From Corallium rubrum (lineage: Eukaryota > Cnidaria > Anthozoa > Scleralcyonacea > Coralliidae): a stretch of 64,000 nucleotides of DNA. The translations under genes and the position numbers were made by a program. The notes under the pieces were generated by a model. It saw only the letters and a program-made list of their open reading frames with translations. It ran no database searches and was not told where the DNA came from. Shown here piece after piece: positions 54,132 through 64,000 of the stretch. The stretch lies in the NCBI GenBank assembly GCA_964035015.1, contig OZ036013.1, positions 11,562,676-11,626,675 on the forward strand, given 5' to 3'. Position 1 is the stretch's first letter. Each line of letters starts with the position of its first letter.

Positions 54132-55159
54132 CAGGGCTCTCAAGGAAAGGTGCGCTAGCGCCCGCGCGCCTGGAAAACGCACCTCAAAACGGTTGGGGAG
54201 CTCGAAAAATCAAGCGCCTTAAATAGAATATCTTACAAAAAAAACCTACCAAGGTTTTGGTAGTATTGAATATACTGTGGGAACTTGAAGTAAACAACAA
54301 AACACTATAAAGTTTGGATTTTATCAATCAATTTTGCAAACTTTTTCTTTAATCACTGGCAATCTCGTTCCCAAAACGTGCGTGAGAATGAGAATTGCTG
54401 ACATGACAGTTTGTGGCCGAGTATTAGTACTGGAACTAGAATGTTATGCTCTCAAAATCTAAAAATGGCGTCGATTGAAAATTATAAGGAGACATTAAAT
54501 TCAAAAGGGGTCAAAGTTAAACTATCCACCCTCAAGTTGTGGGGGAAAGAAGACATCTCTTAGTCACTATGTCACAATTCACATTGTCACTGACACTGAA
54601 CTACTACTGTACAGTATGTCTATACTCTATGGACATCTCTAACTTTTTCCTGTTTTTTAATATTGATAATTTACTTTTTATCATTTTCATGTTATTTTTG
54701 TTTAGAAATTAAAATGTTTAACATAATTTTATTTACTGTAATAAAACTGTTACTATATTCTTCTATAAAGTATAAACTATCCACTGTGCAAGGACTGCAG
54801 TGCTAAGTCGTTCTCAAATAATGTCAATGTCATTAATGTTAGTAGACCCATCCACTACCCAGTTTCTGTATAATTCCCAGGCTCTAATTAAGGAGCCCCT
54901 TACCACTTTGGTGAGCACTTTTTGTCAGGCTCCTCTTATTTCTTCCCAGAGAGCCCTGGATGTAGCTGATACACACAGCAGCAGTGTCAATAGGAAATAC
55001 ATGCTTGAAGTAGATGCACAAACATGAATACATTCCTCGAGGTCGGTGGAGCGCTCAGGGATTTTAAATTTTGCCAGTGACTTTCAAATATTTGCTAGTG
55101 AAAATAAAACCTACTGGCACATGTTTGCTAGTTGCCTCAAAAGTTAATGTAGAGCCTTG
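54132..55159. mobile_element. Possible hAT-like element
   Basis: The ends CAGGGCTCTCAAGG and its partner GTAGAGCCTTG are loosely inverted, and both borders carry GTAG words. No exact 8 bp duplication is visible. An unrecognised 75-codon frame lies at 54800-55027 (ALIKEPLTTLVSTFCQAPLI). Confidence 0.35.
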
Positions 55160-55349
55160 ATTCGTAGCAGGCAAAAACAAGCACCTTGGCAGTGCTTTTA
55201 AATTATGCAGATGAGTCTTTATACATATCCTAAAGGCTTAATTACACCGCAATTGAATATACCAAAATGTAGTTTATACCAATTGTAGAAAATCCTTAAC
55301 ATGCAAATTTAACTGAATGAAAATCAGCTCTTTCAAACAGAGCATTACC

Positions 55350-55620
55350 GTAGGAAAATGTAAGACCTTTTAAAGACCTTGAAAAAGTCTTGAAAACATC
55401 TAGAAAATTGTCTGGAAAAGGTCTAGAGACCACCTAAAGTAAATGTCTTGCAAATGTCTTGCCCGTGATCCTAATTTGACAAGTCAAAAGACCTTTTCAA
55501 GACATTTCGCTGCTCGAACAAAAAGGTCTTGAAAGGTCTAGAAAGGTCTAGATTATGGTCTAGAAAAGTCTAGAAAGGTCTAGAGAGGTTTCAAAAGGTC
55601 TTGTAATGGCCTAAATAATT
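55350..55620. repeat. GGTCTAGAAA-rich repeat with inverted half
   Basis: AAGACCTTTT and AAAAGGTCT words and tandem GGTCTAGAAA units lie on both strands, meeting near 55480. It resembles the AGATCTTATAAGATTTT structure at 63330-63450 in style, not in sequence. Confidence 0.75.
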
Positions 55621-56697
55621 CATCAAAATTATTTTACTTTTATTTAAATAATTAGCTATATCCTATTATAAATCATTACAGAACACATGAAGTCGTGAAA
55701 CATACGCAATTGAATATCAATGATTTACACTAGAACCACTGTGACCATGGATACATGTAGTTAGGGGGTGTTTGCACTGATCTAAATGGTGTTTGACGTT
55801 TGGTCAGTTGTAGTGGTTTTACTGTTGATCGTTTTCATGAGTCCGGCCTAGCTGAGATTCAGTTTCAGTTCACGCCGGCCTAGTCTCAAACTCAATACGT
55901 TGTGTAAATGAAATTAGTGTCAAATCCACATGAAATAATTATTCTCTGGCGGTCACAAGCTGGAAGACAATTGACATGAATCTTGAAGCGACAGAGGAAC
56001 CAAGTCTATATAATTTCAAGGCCGACCTCATGTAAACAAAAGACAAAATGGAAAACTCGGTAACGAGAATGCAAGTCATCGCAAGTTGGCAGTCACAAAT
56101 TTCTGTGGCAGTCGTTCGGACACCCAGATTAACAAAATAAAGGTTTCATGAGTGTTTTAAACAAGTTTTAACTTTGTTACGGTACATAATATTTTCAGGA
56201 AATCATTGAGAGCGGCTGGCTGCATATAGACAAAAAAAACTTGATCTGATCACTTATTCAATCAGACCACCAATTAGGAAGCTTAAATAATGCAGACTTT
56301 TAACACTAATTAACATATTAACAAAACCATGCAATGTAGAATTTTACCTTCCAGTACAGCTGTTACCTCTGTGATTATATATCCATTTATGCTTGTCCAT
56401 ATATTATATATGCTTGTCCATACATGGTTATAAATAATTTCTCCAAAGCTCCATTTATCCTTTCCATTTTAACATTGAAACATAATCATTCTACAGCACA
56501 AGAAAAAGATGATTTGAATTATTCAAAAGTTACAACACACTGAGTGTGTGTGGACAATAAAAATTATCCAATGATATTAAACCCTATATAGATCAATTAC
56601 AAGCGTTAAAATGTCGTTCTCAAGAAGTCAAAAGTTTCTTGCAAACTTACACCAACAACTAAACGAGAGGTTATTCAACAGACAAAACTTAAATAAT
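55621..56697. other. Unassigned AT-rich DNA, one dispersed repeat
   Basis: Bases 56440-56600 are the inverted partner of 36430-36600. Nothing else is recognised. Confidence 0.5.
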
Positions 56698-56974
56698 GGG
56701 TCGTTCCGGAAAAGATCCATATCCCCCCCCCCCAACTGAAGAAATTTTCGCTGTCTGGAAGGGGGGAGGGGAAAATTTACTTTAGACATCTGAGGGGGGA
56801 GGGAGTAGTTGGAAATAAAGTTCATCCAAACCGTTCAACACCGACTGATGCGACATCACTTCAGAAATATCAAAATATTAAACAGTTAAGTAAAGATAAC
56901 TTTTAATCATATATGATTTAACATTTGACATTTCCTCTGGGGGGGGGGGGGTATGGATCTTTCCTGGAATGACC
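56698..56974. mobile_element. 277 bp MITE with C/G-run shoulders
   Basis: The ends GGGTCGTTCCGGAAAAGATC and GATCTTTCCTGGAATGACC are inverted. Each is followed by CATA and a run of C or G. Target duplication is uncertain. Noncoding. Confidence 0.8.
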
Positions 56975-57783
56975 ATTCATAAATGGCCACCAAATTAATA
57001 TACTTTTACGTGCATATAAATTAGCCTTTCATGCATGTATGAAATTCAAAAGAATTTTTACTTCAAAACGAGTTCATAAGGGCTGATATATATGCACATA
57101 AAAGAATTTTAATTTGACAGCCATTTATAAATAAAGTCTATAGACCGGACAGACCAAGATGTTAGACCCTGGGAAGGTGTACTCATATATAAGGGATAGT
57201 GGTATATATGTGCCACCCTACTGTGCATGGTTATATAGACAGGGTTAAGTACTTATAACCACTTGGGAATGACCCAGTTGTTGAGCTTGTAACTCAGTCA
57301 TGTGAGTAGAGTGTATAGTTCATCTCTCCTGTGCTTCGAGGTTTTTTTGCTGGGTTCTCTGGTTTTCTTCCCTCCATAAAATCAACAATTAGCTAACATC
57401 TTAGCTGTGATCCGTGGTCTGAGTGTTTGGCATATGGCGGCTACCTGGATCACCTTTGATATGCCTCGACACGGCCATGTTGATCTGTGTCCTTCACAAT
57501 TCAGCTATTGGCTGCGAGTAAGGATGATTAGTCCCCCAGTCCTTAGGGAACAGGGTCTGGGACAGGGTATATAAATTGTCTATTTTTGTCTGGAATAGGG
57601 TGCCGATTTTGGTCTGAGATAGGGTATGGATGCCAATGCAACCCAGTGTTGGGATAGGGTATTGCTTTTTTCTAGTTTAGGTCTGCGAAAGGGTCAGGAT
57701 TTGAGGTCACACTCTGCAGCACACCCCTACAAAAATTACCATAGTACACCCCCCACCCCACCCCCAGCATTAGACAGCCCATA
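56975..57783. other. Unassigned DNA with SINE body fragment
   Basis: Bases 57290-57445 match the body of the 30553-30845 SINE (CTCTCCTGTGCTTCGAGG, GGTTTTCTTCCCTCCATAAA). The 5S-type head is not recognisable here. Bases 57540-57680 repeat GATAGGGTAT and GGTCTG words. Confidence 0.55.
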
Positions 57784-58618
57784 CTACACACGTAAAAACG
57801 TGCAAGCTGTTACATACCTGCAAATAAGTTATTACAAGGCTGTTCAATAGGCTGTCACTGTGATGTGTTCGCACTGGCTGTCCCAGTCTGTTAACGTGTC
57901 TGTAACAGGTTGTTGACAACTTGTAACAAGGCTGATGACTCCAACAGACTGATGACAAGTTGTTCCAACAACCTGTTACCGTTCTGCATTCGACAAGTTG
58001 TTAACAGGCTGATGCTAACAATTATGTTGTAGCAGCGTTTTGAATGAACAGCATTGTAACAACCTGTTAACAGCCTTGCTACAAGCCTGTTGCGAACACA
58101 TCCTGTTGACAAGCTGTGAGATTTTTACGCGTGTACACACGTAAAAATCTCGCAAGTTGTTACAGCATTGTTGCCTGATGCAACAATGCTGTAACAACTT
58201 GCAACAATGCTGTAACAACTTGACGTATGTGAACAACATTGATAAATCAACAACATTGTTCATCATTGTTTCAACAAGTTGTTACTGCTTGATGAAACAA
58301 CAACCGTTGTTCACGCATGTTGTAACAACCGAAGAGCGTGTTGATACATCAACCATGTTCACCATTCTTGTAACATTGTTGTTCATCGTTGTTATTTCGT
58401 CATGCTATTACAACATGTTGTATCATGTGCGAACAACGTTGTTGGCTATAAAAAATGTGCTGTTGGAAAAACTTGTTCATGACTGTTGATTTATCCGTGA
58501 ACACGTTGTTCGAACCATAAAGTGAACAACTTGTTGACAACTTGTTCACGGCGAGCAGCACAACATTGTTCACGCCTGTTGACAACCGTGAACAAGTTGT
58601 GCGTTTTTATGCGTGTAG
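57784..58618. mobile_element. Two abutting MITEs rich in CAACTTGTTAC words
   Basis: CTACACACGTAAAAACGTGC starts the first (57784) and TTTTTACGCGTGTA ends it near 58135. TACACACGTAAAAATCTCGC starts the second (about 58134) and GCGTTTTTATGCGTGTAG ends it (58618). The interiors are chains of TGTAACAACTTG and CAAGTTGTTACA in both orientations. Noncoding. Confidence 0.8.
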
Positions 58619-59095
58619 CCCAGACGAACGTCTACAACAGTACAACACAACAAGAGTAAGACAAACAGAGAAAACCACAGATAGACAAACAGAGAGATAG
58701 TGAATAATAAACAAGTTATAAATTACTGTATTTGAAAACAAAATGGTGCCGAGCGCCTGCTACCACACCTGGACACGTGCGCGTGCTTTGAAACTACTTC
58801 AAGTCCCTCTGTCAAGTCCTGAGGAGTACTCGAGTAAAAACTCGTTAAAATGTCGTAAAATCAATTAAAAAAGCTTCAAAATTAAAACATCAACGTGCTT
58901 AATTGCTTTAAGAAGACAAATGAATCGAATTTCAACCATATTTCCTTGTGCTTTCATCTTCACGAGAGTCAGTTCAGTGTTGTACAGAGCGAGTACACTA
59001 CACTACAGAGCGAATACACTTCACTCACTCGAATATTTCCGTTAAATAACTTCATAATGAAGAGTAGGAAGTACAGAAAGCATTATTAGTTCAAC
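58619..59095. other. Unassigned DNA
   Basis: Contains a short GAGCGAGTACACTACACTAC doublet near 58985-59020; otherwise nothing recognised. Confidence 0.4.
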
Positions 59096-59520
59096 TTACC
59101 AAGATACGACGAAGAAAAGGCGTCTTCGTCGTCTTCAAATTCTCCTTCTCGTACCTTGAACAAGAATGCCGACAAAAGAAAACGTACTTAATTCACTGAA
59201 TATTTGTAAAAAAATGTTTAATATAACTTGAGAATGAAGGAAGTAAAGAAAATATTAATTCAACTTACCAAGATACAAAGAAGAAAAGCCATCGTTTCTT
59301 CAAACTCTCCTTCGACCTTGAACAGGAATGGCGAGCAAAGAAAACGTGGTTAATAATTCACTCGGGTACAAAGCAAAGGAAATACTAATTCAACTTACCA
59401 AGACACGAAGAAGAAAGGAATTACGTCGTCCTCTTGCCTTCTTAGCAGTTGAAATAGCACCCTTGCTTCTCTTTCTTCTTCTTCAGTCAGAGAGTTGCTT
59501 CCTTCTCGAACAGACAACAC
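59096..59520 (-). other. Triplicated exon-like block on the minus strand
   Basis: Three donors of form CTTG-GTAAGTTGAA (ends near 59102, 59274 and 59399 on the minus strand) follow related TCTTCTTCGT-rich segments. The upstream-most copy is open as REGSNSLTEEEEREARVLFQ, LLRRQEDDVIPFFFVSW. The 59096 copy is open as FKVREGEFEDDEDAFSSSYL. The middle copy has a stop. The protein is not recognised. This could be a tandemly duplicated exon of a gene or a decayed repeat. Confidence 0.35.
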
Positions 59521-59524
59521 AGAA

Positions 59525-59706
59525 TGGCTTCGTGACTGACCCTCACCCTCCACCTCTCACCCTCGACCTTGCACCCCTCTCACTCCACCTCTCACCCTCT
59601 ATCCCTCCACCTCTCACCCTCCACCTCGCACTCTCCACATCTCACCTTCTACCTCTATATCCCTCCACCTCACTCTCCACCTCACTCCACCTCTCACCCC
59701 CACCTC
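59525..59706 (+). repeat. Pyrimidine-rich CCACCTCTCACCCT array, left
   Basis: Short tandem units of CTCACCCTCCACCT. The same array in the same orientation resumes at 61069 after the foldback, so the foldback inserted into it. Confidence 0.9.
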
Positions 59707-61068
59707 TTATGAAGAGTGGTTTATGTCAAAAATGTCATTCGATCATTCATCGCTTTATCGGGCTATGTTTCATTTCGTCGGGCTATTTTTCATTTCGTCG
59801 GGCTATATATCTTTATTTTATCGGGCTATTTTCCATAGGCTATATATCTTCGTTTTATCGGGCTATGTATATTCATTTTATCGGGCTATTTTTCGTAGGC
59901 TATATATCTTCGTTTTATCGGGCTATTTTTCGTAGGCTATATATCTTCATTTTATCGGGCTATGTATCTTCATTTTATCGGGCCATTTTTCATTGGCTAT
60001 ATCTTCGTTTTATCGGGCTATTTTTCGTAGGCTATATATCTTCGTTTTATCGGGCTATGTATCTTCATTTTATCGGGCCATTTTTCATTGGCTATATCTT
60101 CGTTTTATCGGGCTATTTTTCGTAGGCTATATATCTATGGGGCGCCGTTTGTAAAAAAATTATTTAGCGTTTATTTTGTATATTTTAATGTTATTTAGCT
60201 CCTCATGGCTTGTCATTTATAAATAACATTTGCGATTTATTAAATAACATTGCGATTTAATAAATAACATTGCGATTTATTAAATAACATTGCGATTTAT
60301 TAAATAACATTGCGATTTATTAAATAACATTGCGATTTATTAAATAACATTGCGATTTAATAAATAACATTGCGATTTAATAAATAACATTGCGATTTAT
60401 TAAATAACATTGCGATTTATTAAATAACATTGCGATTTATTAAATAACATTGCGATTTATTAAATAACATTGCGATTTAATAAATAACATTGCGATTTAA
60501 TAAATAACATTGCGATTTATTAAATAACATTGCGATTTATTAAATAACATTGCGATTTATTAAATAACATTGCGATTTAATACATAGCCCGATAAAACGA
60601 AGATTTTTAGCCTATGAAAAATAGCCCGATAAAACGAAGATATATAGCCCGATGAAAAATAGCCCGATAAAACGAAGATATATAGCCTACGAAAAATAGA
60701 CCGATAAAACGAAGCTATATAGCCTATGAAAAATAGCCCGATAAAACGATGATACATAGCCCGACGAAATGAAAAATAGCCCGATAAAACGATGATACAT
60801 AGCCCGACGAAATGAAAAATAACCCGATAAAACGATGATACATAGCCCGACGAAATGAAAAATAGCCCGATAAAACGATGATACATAGCCCGACGAAATG
60901 AAAAATAGCCCGATAAAACGATGATACATAGCCCGATGAAATAAAAAATAGCCCGATAAAATGAAGATACATAGCCCGACGAAATGAAAAATAGCCCGAC
61001 AAAATAAAGATATATAGCCCGACTATGAATGATCGAATGGCATTTTTGACATAAACCACTCTTCATAA
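59707..61068. mobile_element. 1.36 kb foldback element with satellite loop
   Basis: The inverted ends start TTATGAAGAGTGGTTTATGT. The arms (59707-60140 and 60590-61068) are tandem TATCGGGCTATTTTTCGTAG units with TATATCTTCGTTT. The loop (60215-60588) is about 19 copies of a 20 bp unit ATTAAATAACATTGCGATTT. It splits the pyrimidine array; CCTC may be the target duplication, but the repetitive site makes this uncertain. Open frames in the arms are repeat artefacts. Confidence 0.9.
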
Positions 61069-61680
61069 CCTCTCACCCTCTCACTCTCCATCTCTGACCC
61101 TCTCACCGTCCACCTCTCACCCTCCATCTCTGACCCTCTCACTCTCCACCTCACCCTCTAATCTCTCCACCTCTCACCCTCTACCTCTCACCCTCTACCT
61201 CTAATCCCTCCACCTCTCACCCTCTACCTCTCACCCTCTACCTCTCACCCTCCACCTCACCCTCTACCTCTCACCCTTTCCACCTCTCACCCTTTCCACC
61301 TCTCACCCTCTCCACCTCTCACCCTCTACCTCTCACCCTCCACCTCTCACCCTCTCCACCTCACCCTCTACCTCTCACCCTCTACCTCTCACCCTCTACC
61401 TCTCACCATCCACCTCACCCTCTACCTCTCACCCTCCAGCTCTTGCCCTCTACCTCTCACCCTCTCCTCCTCTCACCCTCTACCTCTCACCCTCTCCACC
61501 TCTCACCCTCTACCTCTCACCCTCTCCACCTCTCACCCTCCACCTCTCACCCTCCACCTCTCGCCCTATACCTCTCTCCACCTCACCCCCCACCTCACCC
61601 TCTGCCTCACCCTCTCCACCTCTCACCCTCTCCACCTCTCACCCTCCAACTCTCGCCCTCCACCTCTCACCCTCCACTCG
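61069..61680 (+). repeat. Pyrimidine-rich array, right
   Basis: Continuation of the CTCACCCTCTACCT-type array interrupted at 59706. More than 40 short units of 12-16 bp. Confidence 0.92.
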
Positions 61681-62685
61681 TTTACGAAATATTACTTAAT
61701 TAATTAGGAATAAAATTTTGAATAAAATTTGATTTTGAAAGCGAACACCATGAGACGCTTTGCTATGCTTTCACATGCCTCTGTCAGTCATAATAATTCT
61801 GAAAATCTACGATTGGTTTGAAGCTAGGGTATTTCAAAGACTGTGAGAGCTATAACTAAGCGAGATTGCGGGAGAACGTTACCTGATGTTTACCGCCATT
61901 AATTCACAGGTAGTCCAACCTCACACAGGTCAATCTCGTTCCCGGGAACGAGATTGCTAAAGGTGCAGATATCAAAGAATTCTTACCAAGTTTCTGACCA
62001 ATTATAATCAAGGATTCGAAATATTTATATCATGCTCAATCCCTCACTTACCTCCTCTCGCGCTGCCGGGTTTATTGGAAGGCGAGAACAAATAAAGGCC
62101 TGACATTCAGATTACAAGAAAGCTTAATTTGTGCTAAATATGCATATTTTAGCCTGATTTCAAAAGTTGAAAAATTGGCCAAAATCGGTCAAAAAGTAAA
62201 GGCTAACACCCCTTAACATTTTGACCAATTTGGGCCATTTTTTCAACTTTTAAAATATGAAGATTTAGCACAAATAAAGCCTTCTCGTTGCTACAGAACT
62301 TCAATGAAGGTAGATTGTCATTTTTTTATTGTTTTCAAGACAAGACACAAGACGAATACCAATTAAACTGGTCCAAGAACGTTGTTGTGTTCTATGTTGT
62401 CATTCTCAGAGGGTTACATTCCGTAGGACTGTACAAAATTAATTAAATATTAAAAAGTTAACTTTCTTCTGCCTCATAATCAGGATTTTTCTTCAGTATG
62501 GCAAACCCTTCTAAGATAGGAGTAAGAGAAATATCTAGGGACCTCATTAAGGTGAAAATATTTTCAGAAACAAAATAATTAATCAAGGCCACAACGATAA
62601 CAATAACAATATAACACAATAACAATAACAATGACAATAACAATGACAACAAACCACAACAAACAACAACAGCCAACAACCACAA
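61681..62685. other. Unassigned DNA with two palindromes
   Basis: Bases 61931-61956 are a perfect 26 bp palindrome (CAATCTCGTTCCC and its mirror). Bases 62095-62290 pair CTTAATTTGTGCTAAAT, AGTTGAAAAATTGGCCAAAA and their complements imperfectly, like a MITE. No gene. Confidence 0.55.
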
Positions 62686-63262
62686 ACAAACAAACAAACA
62701 AACAAACAAACAAACAAACAAACAAACAAACAAACAAACAAACAAACAAACAAACAAACAAACAAACAAACAAACAAACAAACAAACAAACAAACAAACA
62801 AACAAACAAACAAACAAACAAACAAACAAACAAACAAACAAACAAACAAACAAACAAACAAACAAACAAACAAACAAACAAACAAACAAACAAACAAACA
62901 AACAAACAAACAAACAAACAAACAAACAAACAAACAAACAAACAAACAAACAAACAAACAAACAAACAAACAACAACAACAGCAACAAACAAACAAACAA
63001 ACAAACAAACAAACAAACAAACAAACAAACAAACAAACAAACAAACAAACAAACAAACAAACAAACAAACAAACAAACAAACAAACAAACAAACAACAAC
63101 AACAGCAACAAACAAACAAACAAACAAACAAACAAACAAACAAACAAACAAACAAACAAACAAACAAACAAACAAACAAACAAACAAACAAACAAACAAA
63201 CAAACAAACAAACAAACAAACAAACAAACAAACAAACAAACAAACAAACAAACAAACAAACA
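62686..63262. repeat. CAAA microsatellite, ~575 bp
   Basis: About 140 CAAA units with two identical ACAACAACAACAGCAA interruptions (near 62970 and 63092), which suggests internal segment duplication. All frames crossing it are artefacts. An ACAATA-rich stretch precedes it (62590-62685). Confidence 0.97.
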
Positions 63263-63329
63263 ACAACCACAAACAAAAGGTCCGCTATGCGTACATGTAT
63301 CTGCGCCATACCCACCACTGTGAGAATCA

Positions 63330-63450
63330 CTTGTCAAGATCTTGTAAGATCTTGTGCGATCTTGGAAAATCTTGTAAGATCTTAAAAAAAATCTTATAAG
63401 ATTTTTACACGTAGATCTTATAAGATTTTATCGAGATCTTATAAGATAAT
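63330..63450. repeat. AGATCTTATAAGATTTT palindromic repeat
   Basis: GATCTTGTAAGATCTTG units turn into AAATCTTATAAGATTTTTAC and TAGATCTTATAAGATTTTA around 63385. It probably belongs to the same broad MITE class as 57784-58618 (shared TTTTTACACGT edge). Confidence 0.75.
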
Positions 63451-64000
63451 TAAAGATCAGCGAAAGTACACGTTCAATTCTCTGACCAAAATAATTTATC
63501 ATGACTCACAAAAAACTGTGGTAGATCGCAGTCAAAAGTTTACTGTAAGTCACGTTAAAAATACTTACCAGTTTTATCAGCAATATCCCTATCTGCGAAA
63601 TGTTTTAGTGCAAAGCTTTGTCGGAAATATAGAATTTAATGGCTAACTGAAGGGCCCAATACAGCTGTTGAGCCGGACACCGCGCGTCTAAAGTATACCC
63701 CTGAATCGCCTGTGGGTTTGTGCCATTTTGGAAACTTATACCGTTAGATAGAGCGTTAATTCTGTACAACAAATGTGAATTTAAAAAAATCGTAGAATAG
63801 CAACGGAGAAAAATCTATTTGAACTGAGATGAGCGCCAAATATCAAATGTCAATTATCGGGTCAAACGCAATCATATTTAAAGTATCCCTGAATCGTCTG
63901 TAGGTTTGTGCCATTCACGAAACTGTCACTCTTCTACAGTTAGATAGAGCGTTAAATACTCTACAACACATGTGAATTTAGTGTTTTAGTCAAAAACTTT
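63451..64000. repeat. Dispersed repeat plus ~200 bp tandem duplication
   Basis: Bases 63505-63590 match 12470-12540. Bases 63680-63790 and 63880-63985 are two copies sharing CCCTGAATCGCCTGTGGGTT (or a close variant), TTTGTGCCATT, GTTAGATAGAGCGTTAA and ACAACACATGTGAATTTA. The second copy runs to the window end. No gene. Confidence 0.7.

Noticed and set aside
59328-60125. 265-codon frame across pyrimidine tract and foldback
   Set aside because: Its composition (PPLTLHL, FYRAIFR repeats) comes entirely from minisatellite units.
62458-63337. Four overlapping 229-290 codon frames
   Set aside because: They consist of CLFV or NKQT repeats from the CAAA microsatellite.

Overview
This window is repeat-saturated nuclear DNA of an invertebrate animal. 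AT-rich intergenic sequence, GT-AG introns, AATAAA signals, megabase-style satellites, and caspase and PARP fragments exclude a prokaryote. The transposon mixture (Penelope-like GIY-YIG element with hammerhead-like motifs, Ginger integrase-type transposon with Ulp1 and PHD domains, MULE, hAT, Tc1/mariner, CR1/L2-like and RTE-like LINEs, tyrosine-recombinase element, 5S-headed SINE) fits best with a cnidarian such as an anthozoan. That assignment is an inference; another marine invertebrate is possible. No complete, clearly single-copy host gene is visible. The most substantial coding units are transposon genes.

Layout. 1-2.9 kb: AT-rich ~75 bp satellite. 4.2-6.3 kb: Tc1/mariner relic with exact ends and an empty-site paralogue next door. 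8.8-9.3 kb: satellite palindrome. 12.6-14.7 kb: palindromic element with hammerhead-like arms, split by a MULE that carries a 369-codon transposase. 14.9-16.3 kb: LINE pieces, one split by a MITE. 18.8-20.5 kb: TIR element split by a Penelope-like fragment. 21.4-23.2 kb: decayed five-exon minus-strand gene. 24-25.3 kb: MITE and hAT element. 25.9-29.6 kb: tRNA-D-arm-like satellite, then a CAT/CAC array. 29.6-30.5 kb: PARP pseudogene. 30.5-30.8 kb: 5S-type SINE. 31.1-36.1 kb: RTE-like LINE split by a 3.1 kb foldback element, then a caspase fragment and a CR1/L2-like reverse transcriptase. 36.6-38.2 kb: MITE split by a LINE, and another MITE. 38.7-39.1 kb: truncated caspase p20. 39.2-41.7 kb: hAT element and tyrosine recombinase relic. 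44.1-46.6 kb: satellites. 46.8-53.1 kb: a 200 bp direct duplication flanking a 4.75 kb Ginger transposon and a hAT element. 56-64 kb: MITEs, a 1.36 kb foldback, pyrimidine tracts and a long CAAA microsatellite.

The strongest candidate for something unusual is the Ginger-type gene at 47480-50008. Four exons join in phase into about 608 codons. They carry an integrase zinc-binding (H2C2) region, a GPY-type tail, a Pro/Ser repeat, a Ulp1-like cysteine protease and a PHD finger, but there is no room for the DDE catalytic core. The 3' half of the same element holds an array that reuses a motif from its own inverted ends. Other notable items are inverted-arm elements with hammerhead-like motifs in both arms (one with a 13 bp target duplication), two copies of a MITE family each with a perfect 7 bp target duplication, the foldback that split a LINE reading frame, and a caspase p20 fragment that stops before the catalytic cysteine.

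Exon calls rest on reading frame, splice-site consensus and phase only. Element boundaries are most secure where target duplications are cited.
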